A stretch of 64,000 bases of DNA from Pithys albifrons albifrons (Eukaryota; Chordata; Aves; Passeriformes; Thamnophilidae): contig NC_092472.1 of NCBI RefSeq assembly GCF_047495875.1, positions 1,210,849-1,274,848 on the forward strand, given 5' to 3'. Shown piece by piece: positions 13,837 through 25,505 of this stretch (within the stretch, counting starts at the first letter, position 1; each line of letters begins with the position of its first letter). The notes beneath the pieces are model-generated. The model made no database searches. It saw only the letters and a list, made by a program, of their open reading frames with translations, and was not told the DNA's origin. The translations under genes and the position numbers were made by a program.

Positions 13837-14017
13837 ATGTTTGCTGCCGAGGAGAATGTGGATTTTCGGATACACGTGGAGAACCAGACGCGAGCGAGGG
13901 ACGATGTAAGCAGGAAGCAGCTTCGGCTCTATCAGCTCTACAGCAGGACAAGTGGGAAGCACATCCAAGTGCTTGGCAGGAGGATCAGTGCCAAAGGAGA
14001 AGATGGAGATAAATATG
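13837..14017 (+). CDS. FGF18: FGF18 coding exon 3 (partial CDS)
   Basis: This 181-nt exon encodes the N-terminal part of mature FGF18. FGF18 is a secreted heparin-binding ligand of the FGF8 subfamily that signals through FGF receptors in bone, cartilage, lung and brain development. The translation runs MFAAEENVDFRIHVENQ, then TRARDDVSRKQLRLYQLYSR, then TSGKHIQVLGRRISA, ending GEDGDKY plus one base of the next codon. Except for the first residues this matches vertebrate FGF18 almost completely. It contains the N-glycosylation motif NQT and the first beta-strands of the trefoil core. The acceptor is CTCAG at 13832-13836 and the donor is GTAAGA at 14018. The in-frame ATG at 13837 is not the true start: it replaces the residues that follow the signal peptide encoded by exons 1-2, which lie outside the window. 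Length and phase agree with the conserved exon structure of the family. Confidence 0.97.
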
Positions 14018-14908
14018 GTAAGAATACTTACTGGCATCCCCAGACTGCAGGTCAAAGGCTTTAATCTGGCATGTTGTGCTAAAAATCTCGTGGAAGAAAA
14101 ATAATAAGAGCAATAAAAAGCAGAATAAAAGGGAAAAACCCTTTCCAGGTTAAGAACATGAGATTTGTTGTTGGAGCTGCCCCTCAGCTTCAGGCAGTTC
14201 TCACAGTACTGTCACGCTCCAATTTATTACCATATGATGGTGCTTGAAGAGAAAAATCTTTTTCTGCCCAAGGGATGAGCTCACGGTGTGTCTTCTGCAA
14301 TTCATAAATGATACCCAAGTTGGTGGTTGGGGAAGTCCTTTACCCATGAACTCTGGCCTCGAGTTCGGGTGAATCGAGTGCTTCAGTGAAGCACTCTCAT
14401 CTTTTCAGGGGGAGGGATATTTGGTTTGAGCTGAAATGAAGCAGTCCTTGGGAGCTTTGAGAGTCCCCCAGAGCTCAAGTTGAATCTCTGGGCATGTGGG
14501 ATCTTACAGGAAAATAAATACTTCCAAGTGCTTTCAGTGCTTTTAACTATTCTCATTTTGATTTGCACACAAGCAACATGCTGGAAATGCTGCTAGAGGC
14601 TGTTACAAAAAATTCTGTGATTCTGGTGCGTTTTGAGATGGTTGTGGCTGAGATGCTTTTGCTGGAGTTGGTTGTTGTGAGGATTTTAGGGCTGTTCAGA
14701 ACACCAGTCTTGTTCCTCTTTGGGACGTGCAGCCCCATTTGTTCATGTGTTGCTGCAGAGGTGTGTGTGCATTGCTGTGTTCAGCTGGAGACTGAGTGAA
14801 GACCTCATTGCAGTTCCAACTTCCTCAGGAGGGGCAGGCACTGATCTCTGCTCTGTGGGGACCAGGGACATCACCCAGGGAATGGCCTGGCGTTGTGGCA
14901 GGGCAGGG

Positions 14909-15132
14909 TTAGGTTGGATCTCAGGTAAAGGCTCTTCCCCCAGAGGGTGGTGGGCACTGACCAGGCTCCCCAGGGCAGTGGGCACAGCCCCAAGGCTGCC
15001 AGAGCTCCAGGAGTGTTTGGATGATGCTCTGGGGCACAGGGTGTGACACCTGGAGATGGTCCTGTGCAGGTCTGAAGGTTGGACTCTGATTCTTGCAGAT
15101 CCCTTCCAACTCAGCATATTCTGTGACTCCCT
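14909..15132 (+). mobile_element. CR1 LINE 3' fragment
   Basis: A sense-orientation 5'-truncated CR1. The order is TTGGATCTCAGGTAAAGGC, then AGAGGGTGGTGGGCACTGA, then CCCCAAGGCTGCCAGAGCTC, ending in ATATTCTGTGACTCC. It lies about 900 bp downstream of FGF18 exon 3. Confidence 0.93.
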
Positions 15133-15399
15133 GAGCATTCATGTTAGATTGCTTTCATGTGCAGCACTGGTGAGGTGGAGGTGAGCTACGATATGGCAGG
15201 TCAGAATCTGGGAATGGTTGTTCCCCCAGGAAACTTCTGGCCTGATGAGGCACAGGCCAGAGGCCGGCGGAGGAGCAGCGTGAGCTGTGCCACGGAACAG
15301 CCGGAGAGCACCTGGCTGGTGTGACCTGAGCCCTGAGCCCCGACGGCGCTTGTGTGGAGTCACTCCATCTCGTAGGGAAAGCCCTGAGGTCTCATCAGC

Positions 15400-15780
15400 C
15401 TTGTCCTTTGTCATTCACAAATTTCCAGATAAAACAGGAGGGGAAAGTGCCACTTGGCTGCTAATTATTGTGTCACTTTATTGCATTCATCCTTATAAGG
15501 TTTGATATGTAAACGAGCCGCCGCCGGGTGCTGTGCCGGCGGCCGGGGAGGCTCTGCCCGCGGTGCCTGTCAGGTGCCGTGATGGAGTTTTCCTCTGCGT
15601 GAAAGAAGGCGGCATTTACAGTGGGTACAGCAGGGAAGTGTGCCCGCGAGCAGCTGACAAGTGCTAATTTATGTGTCAAAGCCCATCTTGTCCCCTTCAT
15701 ACATATGCAATCGTGTCTGAACAACAAATCCGCGCGCAGGAGCGTGCTCGGGACTGATAGCGGTGCTGCACCATGGCAGA
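15400..15780. promoter_or_regulatory. Candidate conserved non-coding element, CpG-rich core
   Basis: A non-repeat block 1.4 kb downstream of exon 3. An AT-rich part with homeodomain-type cores (TAATTATT near 15462) is followed by a CpG-dense core (GAGCCGCCGCCGGG, GCCGGCGGCCGGGG near 15515-15550), then mixed sequence with an ATATGCAAT octamer-like site (about 15704) and GCGCGC. CpG clusters are unusual in the CpG-depleted intron. No open frame there has coding character. The regulatory role is inferred from composition and position; no alignment was possible. Confidence 0.4.
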
Positions 15781-15815
15781 GCCGGAGATTTTCCGTCTGG
15801 GGAGCTCCTGCTGCC

Positions 15816-15841
15816 TGCATCCCTGCATCCCTGCATCCCTG
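15816..15841. repeat. Short tandem repeat (GCATCCCT)3
   Basis: Three perfect copies of the octamer GCATCCCT inside GC-rich unique sequence. Confidence 0.9.
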
Positions 15842-16059
15842 CTCGCCACCAAATCCCCCGCTCCTGGTTGCTGGCATCCTTCGAACAGCCTGGAGTGCTC
15901 CGACCTCGGGGGCTGTTCGCCAACTTCACCCCCGGCTCCCTTCCCGCGCCTTCTCAAACTCCCTGGGGGCGTCAGGCTGCGAAGCCTTCTCGTCCCTAAG
16001 CCCTGCTGAAAGGTTATGGAAATCTGCTCATCGTCCTGCTTGGCACGGGAACACTCCGA

Positions 16060-16300
16060 GCATGATAATCGGGGAGACAGTGAGGTGGGACACGGCGGTC
16101 CAGGATGTGCCCATGCAGAGCTCCTGTCTGGGATAATGGAGGGGGAGAGATGTCGGAGTTACTGGAGTGAGAACCATCTGTGTTGCAGCCAAACGTGGAC
16201 ACAAAGGCAATGACACAGGGTTCATTATGTGCCAGGAACCCCTCCCCCCGAGGCATTATTATGGAGTAACCTTTGATCAAGACCAGAGAGAGGCTTAAAC
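16060..16300. promoter_or_regulatory. Candidate conserved non-coding element with a TCF/LEF site
   Basis: A non-repeat, moderately CpG-rich block with GATAATCGGGG, GGGATAATGG and GGCATTATTATGG. It contains a full-consensus TCF/LEF site CCTTTGATCAA at 16270-16280. FGF18 is reported as a Wnt/beta-catenin target in mammals, so the site fits the context. One such motif is expected by chance every few tens of kb, so this is suggestive only. Confidence 0.3.
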
Positions 16301-17329
16301 AGGGTCTGGGGATCTCAACAGTTGCAAACTTTTGATCCACATCTCCGTCTTGCCAGTCGGTGTGCATCTGGAGAAGGACAGCTCTCCTGGCACGCAGCAG
16401 ATGGCTGTGTGTCCTCCTGCCGGTTTCCTCCCCTTCCCTGCCCGGCTGCCTCCATGCTGGCACGGTGATGGAGCCAGGCCTCGCTCCAAGAGTACCCACT
16501 CGCTGCGGGGCTGCGTGGTCCTTGCAGACAGTGCAGCTCCCGCGGCTTCTGCACCGCCTGCCCCAGTCCCTCCTGGCCTGCAGGGGGATGCTCGGGTCCT
16601 GTGGGTTGATGGCCTAAGGATTACAGATTGGGGAAGGCTTGGGGAGGACAAGCATGAGTCAATGTCTGCGAAGAGACGTGGGAAAAGGTGCCCGTGAGCT
16701 GGCTCCGGCCCCGAATTCTCTCAGCAACTCAGTCCCATTAAGAGAAGATAACATCGATAACATCAGGCAAGGGCTCTGCAGCCTCAGGGTTCACGTGGGA
16801 ATCGCTGTAGGGGTGAAGGTCCGCAGCGCTCATCGCCACCATTATCCAGTTTTAAGGACAGGGCAGCTAATAACCTTTTAGCACCTCTATCCCCTCTCTT
16901 CTCATAGATTCACAAGCGGTTAAAGAACAGTGTCCAAGTGAAGAGATGCTTTTTTTCTGCACTTTTTTTTTTTTCACATATCCAGCTTCCAAATGGCTGG
17001 CATGGGAAGGTTGTCCTGCCTTTGAAGGGAAGTCGCTTTTATTGCAAGGTTTTATTGACTTCTGTAAAACTTCTCACCTCTTGGTTGCAGAGAATACCCA
17101 GAAAAGAGGGGAGGTGGCAGATCTCAGGCAGGGCGTTGCTTTTTTCCAAGCAGCCACCCCAAGTACAGCAGAATGAGCAGCCTGCCCTGGCTCAGGGCAG
17201 ACCGATGCTGCGGGGCTGGGAGAATCCAGCTGGAGGAATCCCCCTTCAATGTTTTATCCAGGTGTGCAAGGAAAAATACATGCTCTGCAATGTAGAGTTT
17301 TGCTTGCATAATAATTCCAGTGTGTATTT

Positions 17330-17830
17330 TTTGGTTTATGTGTTCTTTGGGGCCACGATCTGGCCCTGTGTGTCAGATTATTAAATGGCAAATTAAGTCA
17401 GTTAATAGAATTAATTGAGTCGATGTAATCCTTTTAATCAGATGGATTTAATCCCTTCTCAGATGAATTAGAATCCATTAACAGATAAGTCAATTATTGG
17501 ACTAAATTAAATCTAGTAATAATGCCTGCTGCTCACAGCAACACTAATTAATCTAAATACACTTACCTATCTCCCAAGGTTTTTTTTTAAAGGCTTAATT
17601 GATGTTCCTAAAGTGTTCTGAGATCTTTAGATAACAGACGATCTATGTGAGCAAAATATTATCTCTTAACAGACTATAAACTAATTAAAAGACTGATCTA
17701 TTTACAGGTTGTATTTTTACTTTAATCTCTTCAATCATTCAGAAGGAGTTTGCACTGGCCCAAAAAACCCAATATTCCTTTTATAAGCTTATTATTACTT
17801 TACAGGTTCCTAAGCGGTCCTTTCATTCAG
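17330..17830. promoter_or_regulatory. Candidate conserved enhancer, AT-rich with many homeodomain cores
   Basis: About 500 bp of non-repetitive AT-rich DNA, in contrast to GC-balanced flanks. It is dense in homeodomain-type cores: TAATTA at 17545-17550 and 17682-17687, ATTAATT near 17410, and two TAATCC (K50 class, OTX/PITX-type) at 17426-17431 and 17449-17454. ORFs are short, and simple repeats and transposon signatures are absent. This is the texture of deeply conserved developmental enhancers, which are frequent in introns of FGF8-subfamily loci. Function is inferred. Confidence 0.45.
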
Positions 17831-19009
17831 AAAATGAAAGGGGAAGGAGGAAAAACAACCATTAAAGTGCTGACAAAAAAAAGAAAAGGACCTGGAACCT
17901 TTATATTCTGCCTCTGATAAATGGTACAGATAGGGAAGAGAGGGATCAGTGACCTGAAACCTTAGATCCTTTCATTTATTTTCATTTCACAAAAGGCAGA
18001 AGACATTCTATCCTGTTTGTTCACGATCTGTGCATCCGGCGCAGTTGGGGGACAGAGCTCTCTTGGTTGGGTGAAGGCATTTTATACCTCATTTGTATTT
18101 CACAGCCATGGGATTTTTGGTTCAATTTGTCCCCGGCAACTGCTGTCCTTCGGGGCAAAGAGCAGTGATAGCCGTCAGTGGAGAGGTGAGGAGGTGCGAG
18201 AGCCCTTTGCTGCCCTGTCGGTGGAGGTAACTTTAATGTTCTTGCATGTCCAGAAGGCTGGGATGTGCTGTGTGTAGGCACGTTACTAGGCAGAGTCTTC
18301 CAGGTGGTGTTTGGTCCATGGATCTATTCCATCACAATTTAAAAAACACTCTTGAGTCCTCCAGAAAGTTAGAAACCCTTTATTTTATAAACCTCATTTA
18401 TATGCCTTCAAGTATACAGTATGAAGGCTTTATTTGAGGACAACCTGTGCAAGGGGCAGTGCACAGGTAGGACATCTCCACATCCCAGTGCTGGACCCTG
18501 AGCCAGTGACATCCTCTCGAAGATTCCCCCAGGGTTCAGTGGGCTTTAGCTCAGGACTCAAGAGATGCTCCTGAGACAGGAGGTTTAGGGGGGTTAACAG
18601 AGCATGGGTTTGCCAGCAGTCAACACATCTGGGGTCAGGCAAGCCAAGGAGGGAAGGAAACTCCAGAGATAGTGTGCATTACATGGTGCCAGGTATTACC
18701 TCCACATGTCGTGGACGTTCTAGGGACAGAACACCCCGTACAGATGAGATTTGCGGGGTGGTACAGGGAGCTGGGGGAAATGAATGACTCGTTCCTGTGA
18801 CTGCTCCAGCCTGGGTGATGTGCTCTGCAGCTCCCACCTTCTCTTCAGGCTGGAGCTTCCCGGAGATGCCAGTGGACCTGCCCATGGAGAGCACATTACA
18901 GCTGTCTAGACATCAGCCACACTCCATCCCGCCAGAGATTTCAGTTGTGGTAGAAGTGAGCTCTGTTCCATGAGGAGGTGTAATATGTGTGGAAAATATT
19001 ATTATAGCA

Positions 19010-19210
19010 AAATAGCCTCCTTTAATTGACTCTCAATTTTGCAGGATTCCTTTCTAGGTTTGGGTAATCCTGTGCTCTCCAGAATTAATGGCTGACATAG
19101 CACTTTTTCGGGCTTGGCAGCCTGACAGCTAATTTAGAACTCCCTAAACTCATTTCACTAATGACTCCCATTTGTTCTATCCCAAAGCCTGGAAACAAAT
19201 GCAAAATACC
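19010..19210. promoter_or_regulatory. Possible conserved non-coding block
   Basis: Non-repeat AT-rich sequence with TTTAATTGACTC, AGAATTAATGGCTGACA and TTCACTAATGACTCCC, similar in texture to the 17.3-17.8 kb block but shorter. No gene is visible. Conservation is untested. Confidence 0.25.
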
Positions 19211-20040
19211 AGTGCCATTGTCCCATCTTTAGCAAGTCATTCCTTCCCCTCAGTGTTTCTGGCACCTGAACAGCAAGCTGCCTTGGGAAACCTGATTAAC
19301 CCTTTCCCTTCCTGGACCAATTTAAATCAATTTCGATCCCTCTCCTGGGAAGAACGGGAGGAAAAACTAAACTCATTGTGGCTGGAAGGTGCAGAATTTA
19401 CTCGAAAGAAAGATGGGAGATGTAGTCCAAGTAGCATTTGGAGTTTATGAAGTATAGCTGTATTCCCAAATTTTTTCCACGTGTATTTCCAAGCTGCTTT
19501 TCTTCCCAGGAACAGGTGCATGCCAGGGGTTGTCTGCCGGTGCAGCTCGGCCCCAAATCCCGCATGGTCGGGGCTTCACTTCGTTGTTTATTTCGCTGAA
19601 CCATCAGGATGGCTGTTTCCCATTTAACCGATGTATCGCTGCCTCCAGTCTCTTCCCATTACAGTTTTGACATGACGACAAGACAAATAAATTTTTTAAA
19701 AGACCTTTTATCTTCTAAACCATTTATTTTCACTTACTTAGCCCGGGGGCAGAGCTGACCTCAGCGTAAGGGACGATCATTCACCATGGCAGCTGTGCAG
19801 TCATATGTGTCCTGGGGACTGGCCTGAGCAGGAGGAGCCTTCGCCCTCCAGCTGCTGTGTGTGGCTCTGGGCTTGTCCTTCTTGCCCACCAATCCCCAAT
19901 AGCATTATTATTTTTTTTCCTTAAAATGTCTCCCCTTTTCATCTGCAGTGGCGAAGTTGTCCCTTGAAAGCAGGTGGGGAAATGAGCTGAAGCTTCAGCT
20001 GACTCATGGCTTTGCTGACCCACACGTGGGACTGGGATTG

Positions 20041-20335
20041 TGGATGGGGCAGGAGCCTGGGATGGGATTGAATCTGGGGATGGGCAGGATCTGGGGATGG
20101 GCAGGATCTGGGGATGGGCAGGATCTGGGGATGGGGCAGGAGCTGGGGATGGGCAGGATCTGGGGATGAGGCAGGAGCCTGGGATGGGAATGGAGCTGGG
20201 GATGGGCAGGATCTGGGGATGGGGCAGGAGCTGGGGATGGGGATGGAGCTGGGGATGGGGATGGAGCTGGGGATGAGGCAGGAGCCTGGGATGGGAATGG
20301 AGCTGGGGATGGGAATGGGGCAGGAGCTGGGGAGG
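20041..20335. repeat. G-rich minisatellite with higher-order structure
   Basis: A tandem array of 17-18-bp units, chiefly GGGGATGGGCAGGATCT and GGGGATGGGGCAGGAGCT with related variants. A 36-bp double unit starting GGGGATGAGGCAGGAGCC occurs at 20162-20197 and again at 20270-20305, exactly 108 bp apart, so the array has a second-level period. The frames it keeps open on both strands (for example Pro/Ala/Ser on the - strand) are artefacts of the repeat. The G-tracts could form quadruplexes on the + strand. Confidence 0.95.
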
Positions 20336-21490
20336 CGTTCCCAGCTTGCTCCAGGCTCTGAGGGGCCTCAGCTGCCCTCACCTTCCTGGTGGCTCTGAAA
20401 AGTTCCATTTGAAATATACTGTAAGCATCTTATACAAACCATCTGTACATGGAAGACATTTTTAGTTTTTATTCTGCTATATTCTGTGCCAGGGTAGGAA
20501 AAAGCCTTGCTTAGGCAGGAAGAGAAGGTAGAGAAAAATCCAAGCCTTTTGCTTTTTGCTTCATGACAAACCTATTTGAACAATGAATTTGTTGTCATTT
20601 GCCTTTACTTTTGATTTTGGAAGCTGCTGTCCCAAGCTCCTGCTACAGTCAGCTTTGTACCTGAAGTCCCTCTCTCTGCAACTGTTCTTATTTTGTACCT
20701 GCAGTAACAGCAGAACTTGTTGTTTATTTTTTCTCTGACACTACAGCAATTTTGAATTTCCCTACTTTGGGATCTTGAGATAGCTTAAACAGTCTTGAAT
20801 TTAAAAAAAAATAATTAAAAAATCCCCTTTTGTTCTGTGTCCAAACTTCAAGTCTCCATAACCACTGAGCAGGGTTTGGAGAGCATAGGCCTGTCTGTCA
20901 GCAAATGTTAGGCACCCAGAAATAATGAGAAGAAGTAATTTAGAGGTCTGCTGATAATTTGTCATTTTTAATTTCTTTGTGGAGTGGAAAGTGAGCTACA
21001 AAGTGAAAAATCTTTATTTTCATGCAAGTCGTAAAAGGGTTTTTGTTAACAGTTTGTGTTTGTGTATAATTCTGTGCTGTGATTTAAGTGTTCCCATTAG
21101 AAATGCAGAATGGGAAATAGGATCCCATCTGTGAGCAATTTAAGAGGAAGTGAGACAATGGAGTCGATTGCTGCTTCAGTTTAGATAATCAATACAAATA
21201 TTATTAGTATAGTGATTTATCTTCTTGGACACTTTATGAAAATGTGAATGCCAGACCCTGAAGACAGGTCAATATGATGTTATCTGTTCCTGCCTTGCTG
21301 TGTTTACAGTGTTTTCCTGAGAAGCTCAAGCAGCTGCTTTGCTGTATGTTCTTCCCTGGCTGTGATGAAATAACATACACACAAACTTAGGGCTTCTCTT
21401 TCACCTCCATGACTCTGGAAACATAGTGTGTGTATTAATATAATGATTCCTTTTATCTGAAATCTCTACTGGGGACTGCTGGGGGGGTAC

Positions 21491-21546
21491 TGGTTGCTGA
21501 TCTTTAAGGTCCCTTCCAACCCAAAGCATTCTGTGACTCTATGATG
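21491..21546 (+). mobile_element. CR1 LINE 3' tail fragment
   Basis: Only the last ~55 bp of a CR1: TGATCTTTAAGGTCCCTTCC, AACCCAAAGCATTCTGTGAC, then TCTATGATG. Confidence 0.85.
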
Positions 21547-24500
21547 AAGTTCTGGAAGAAGTTTGCATAATTTAAAATACATTTCTAGGCCATGAGTGAT
21601 TCTGTGCACGAATGCTGAGAGAGCTCTTTTTTTGGGTGTCCTGCAGTTTTTCTGTGTTGGTGTCTGTCATAAAGCCTTGTTTTGTGCTCTCTGAGGTTTT
21701 CCATATCCAAGCATTCAGCCAGTCATTAATTCAAGTCGGTTCTTGGGGTGCAATTAAAAGTACCCCACAAATAGTCTAGTCTGTATTTCCAGAAGGATTT
21801 TTAATTGCTTTTACTTTGGAGAGGAAGGAAAGAAAACCTTGTCAACAAATTGTCTTGCACATTTTGCCTTTGGTGTACATCACTGTGCACGATGTCATGT
21901 GGCCAATGAGACTTTTTCCCTTTATAACAAATATTTGGAGGAAATGAAAAATGTCAATAACCCTATTAAGAACATGCCCAGTTAAAGACAGAATGGGAAA
22001 TGCAAAACTTGCTGTGTAAAGAGCATACTTCTCCTTGAAGATACTGTGGAACCTTGCTTGTAGCTTGCTTTGCTGGACACTTTTAGTGGTGGTGGTGGTA
22101 ACATTGACCACATCACTCACCTGGAGCATCTCCAGCTCCACTTTGCCAGGTTTGGGTGGTGGGACACTAATGCTGGACCCTGCAGACAGTGGAGACAGAA
22201 GGACCTTTCTTCCTCATGCATAACCAAGTCGTATGAATTTCATCCTCTCAGTGTCCTCATGTGTCCCTCCCTCGTCCCAGAACAAGGGCTGCACCGTTTC
22301 CTCACCTCGTGCTGTGCCAGCAGGATAAAAGCTTTGCAAATGGAGAGATGCTAGACATGGTGGTAATGGAGACCACATAGGTGGGCTGTTTAGAAGTAAT
22401 TACTTGGTGGGTTTAGATGCTGTGAGACTATTCCTGTTTTCACATCGGGGTTTCCTCAAGAAAGGTGTTAGATTTAGAGAAAAATAAGGCACTTCAGTCA
22501 CTCGGCTTTCACCTCAGCTCTTTTAAAAAGTAGATAGTCAGGAATTTCCGCAGCTGGGAGGTGGAGCACAGCAAACATTACCAATGCCAGTGGCTGTCTG
22601 GAAGAGGAGGGAAGCACCCAGGCCCCTCCAAACTGCACCGAGCCTCAAGTTGGGCAGAAAGGTGAAAAGTAAGGAAGCTGCGAAGAGGAGAAATTGCTGA
22701 TGCATGACACTTGGAAATCTGGAAGAGTCCAAAAAGGGAGCTGAAAATACCCCCCAAAAATGACTATCTGTGGCTTGAACGAAATTGTGTCCGATCAGCA
22801 TTCAGAAACCGCTGAATTCAGGCCGTTCCAATACTGGCATTTTCCAGAGTGCCTGCCAGTCAGATGCAGAGGAGAACATGTGTAGAGTGTCTGCGGTCTC
22901 AGCGCTCACAAGAAGGGGAAGGCGAGCTGGAAATAAAGGGAGTGAGAAGGCCCAGTAACAAGATCCCCTATTTTTTCTTACAGTGAGGAAGAGTATTGGG
23001 CTTGGAAGGAGATGATCACGTGGCTGCACCGTCTGAGCATCCCTGTTAATGAGCTGTGCCAGCAGATCACGCACACTTTGGTCCCTGATGAATTTTCAGT
23101 ATTTTCTGGATGCCCATAACAGACAATTCATGCTTTTATGGTGATGTAGGAGCTGAGATCTTCTCTGTCTCCTGAGCCTTGTGTCCCTGACTTCTGCTGT
23201 AATTGCTTTGGGGATGTGGCTGTCCTTTGCAGATGCTGCCTGGAGTGGTTGTGCTTGAAGAATGACTGGGTAGTGCTCAGATTTTTTTTGCCCTTGTCTT
23301 TCCCAGCTGAAATGTGTGCCTCAGAGGCCTTCTCCTCCTCTGCATTTGCAGCTGCCAAGAAGGGTGCCTTTCTTCCCAAAGCAGTAAGAGAGAAATCCTG
23401 CCATCTGCTGTGACCCTACTGCCTTCCAGCTGTGACGAGGTTTGGGTCTTCTCCAACAACTGGATGGCAGCTGTGCTGGCTGGAGGGATCTGGCCCCAGG
23501 TTGCAGTGTGGAGAGGAGTCCTTGTTCTCTGATGCTGCTCAGCTGCTTCTGCCCTTGTCCAAAAGCTGGGCTGGTGGGACAGAGAAGAAGTGTATGTTGT
23601 GCCTGAGCGGCATGATGGTGATGCAAGCGTGTGACGCTTGAGCATATGGTGGGGAGATATATTCTTGTGATCCTGGCTTGGAGTTGGTGTGGCTGGTATG
23701 GTTTGGTTTATACCTGCTGTTCTCAAGTGCTTTTGGAAGGACAAGCAGGAGAGGAAATGGGTGGTTGAATATGAGAGGGGAGATGTAGCATCAGGGGACA
23801 GCGCCTCTGAAGGCAGTGAAGACCTCCGTATAGAAAAGCAGCAGGAAAGGAGTAGGAATAGAACAGCGTATAAACACCAGATAAATCTAAAAACTATTGT
23901 CTAAATGTCCTCAGTGCTTGGCCATGGGCAGTTGCAAGGCTCATAGTGTGTCCATGCCTGCCGCAGGTGGGGTATGGGCATGAGGGGTGTCCTCACTGCA
24001 GAACCCCCGTTACTGCTCAGGCAGGTTTTGCGGGGGTGATGCCGGAGAAGGCTGGGGAACACTTTGGGCTCCTGCTTTCAGATCACATACTGTGTGGAGT
24101 TAGAGGGCAAACACCGCAGCTGCCTAAAGCTGGTCTTGTCCTGTTGGGATGTTGCCCCAGGTTCCAGCAGAGAAGGAGCTTGCCTAAAGGTAACTTTAGT
24201 GTAAATCCCAAATAGGGTTTCTGCTGGCTGCATGGAGGGATCAGAGGGCTGGATCTCTGTTACAGTCAAGGCCTGATTATCCTCTTTCCTGTACTCCTGA
24301 AACTCCACCGACTTCAGCAGAGCCATTCCTGGAGCTCCTGTGCGAGACTGAAAGGAGATTAAGTGCCCAGCAGTGCCCCCCATTCCTCCTGTGTCTTGCA
24401 CCTTTGTTCAGACCTTGCATTTCAAACCATTTTAGCCGGTGGGAGGCAAATCAAAGCTGTTAGGTTTGAGCCGGTGACAATGGCCTGGTGCTGTGTGGTG

Positions 24501-25438
24501 TGCCCAGCCCCTTGCCTTTGTGCAACGTTTGTGATTCTTGCCTTTATTTCATTTGCTTCTGTATCTGCATTTGTAACCTTTTTTTTCAAGTGAAGTTTCT
24601 GACTGGTGACTCATTAGAAGTAAATAGGCCAAAGGATATTGACTTTACACCTACTAATTTGGGGGTGCTAACAAGCACATGTAAGAGCTCTGTAGTCATT
24701 GGGTAAATTGTCCCACCTGGGGTGACTGGAGGAGGGGAGATAAAAAGCCTTGCAAAGAAATAGCACATTTGTCTCTAGGTACTAGCCTGGTCTGTCCCTG
24801 CAGCCATATGGAGCTGAGGGGAACCTTTGATGGTCACCATTGCTGTAACCTGTGCAGAGCTTTGCCAGGTCTTTCTAGCAGTGGAACTATTAGACCTGTG
24901 TGGGCAGAAGAAGTGGCTAAGATCCTAATTATAAGATGCTAAATATGTTAACTCAGAAATAAGCTGCCCTTTATTTTACATGGCTGGTGGAACAAACCCT
25001 CCTTCCTGTGGCACATGAGAGCTCAGGGTGGCGGATGGGTCAGGGTGTGCAGCACTGCACATCTGCTGTGCTTGCAAGGGGAGTGAGACACAGAGAGAGG
25101 CTTGAACAGAGCTTCTGCAAGTACTGACAGCAGCAAAACACCAGCAGTGGGGGTACCCATTAGGTAAACAGGTCTGGCTGTGGCTGCAGGGGCAGCAGAG
25201 GCTCACGGTCACATCTGTGGGCAGCTCCCCTGCTGAGGTCCATGCTCAGTGCTGCTGGTGCTGGGCCCAAGTCAGCTGCAGATGTGTCTGTCCCTCTCCA
25301 GCCACACCTGTGATGCAGTAGCCACCACCCTTAGGTGGGCTTACATCGAGACATGAGCTGTCTCAGAAAGAGTGACCTGTTGCAGGGGAGCCAGAGCACA
25401 ACTAAGGAGTGATGGTCTCTTCCTGATGGTCCTGCTCG

Positions 25439-25505
25439 GGACACAGGGTTGAGTTGGGTGACCTCTGTAGCACCTTCTCAGCCTAAATTGTTTTGTGATT
25501 TCGTG
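25439..25505 (+). mobile_element. Degenerate CR1 3' tail (possible)
   Basis: The order GTTGAGTTGGGTGACCTCTG, CAGCCTAAATTG, TTTTGTGATTTCGTG follows the CR1 end (TTGGACTxGATGACCT ... CAACCTAAATGATTCTGTGA) with many changes. It is old or spurious. Confidence 0.45.

Noticed and set aside
20004..20408. 134-codon - strand frame rich in Pro, Ala and Ser, and overlapping + strand frames
   Set aside because: Produced entirely by the minisatellite units; not protein-coding.
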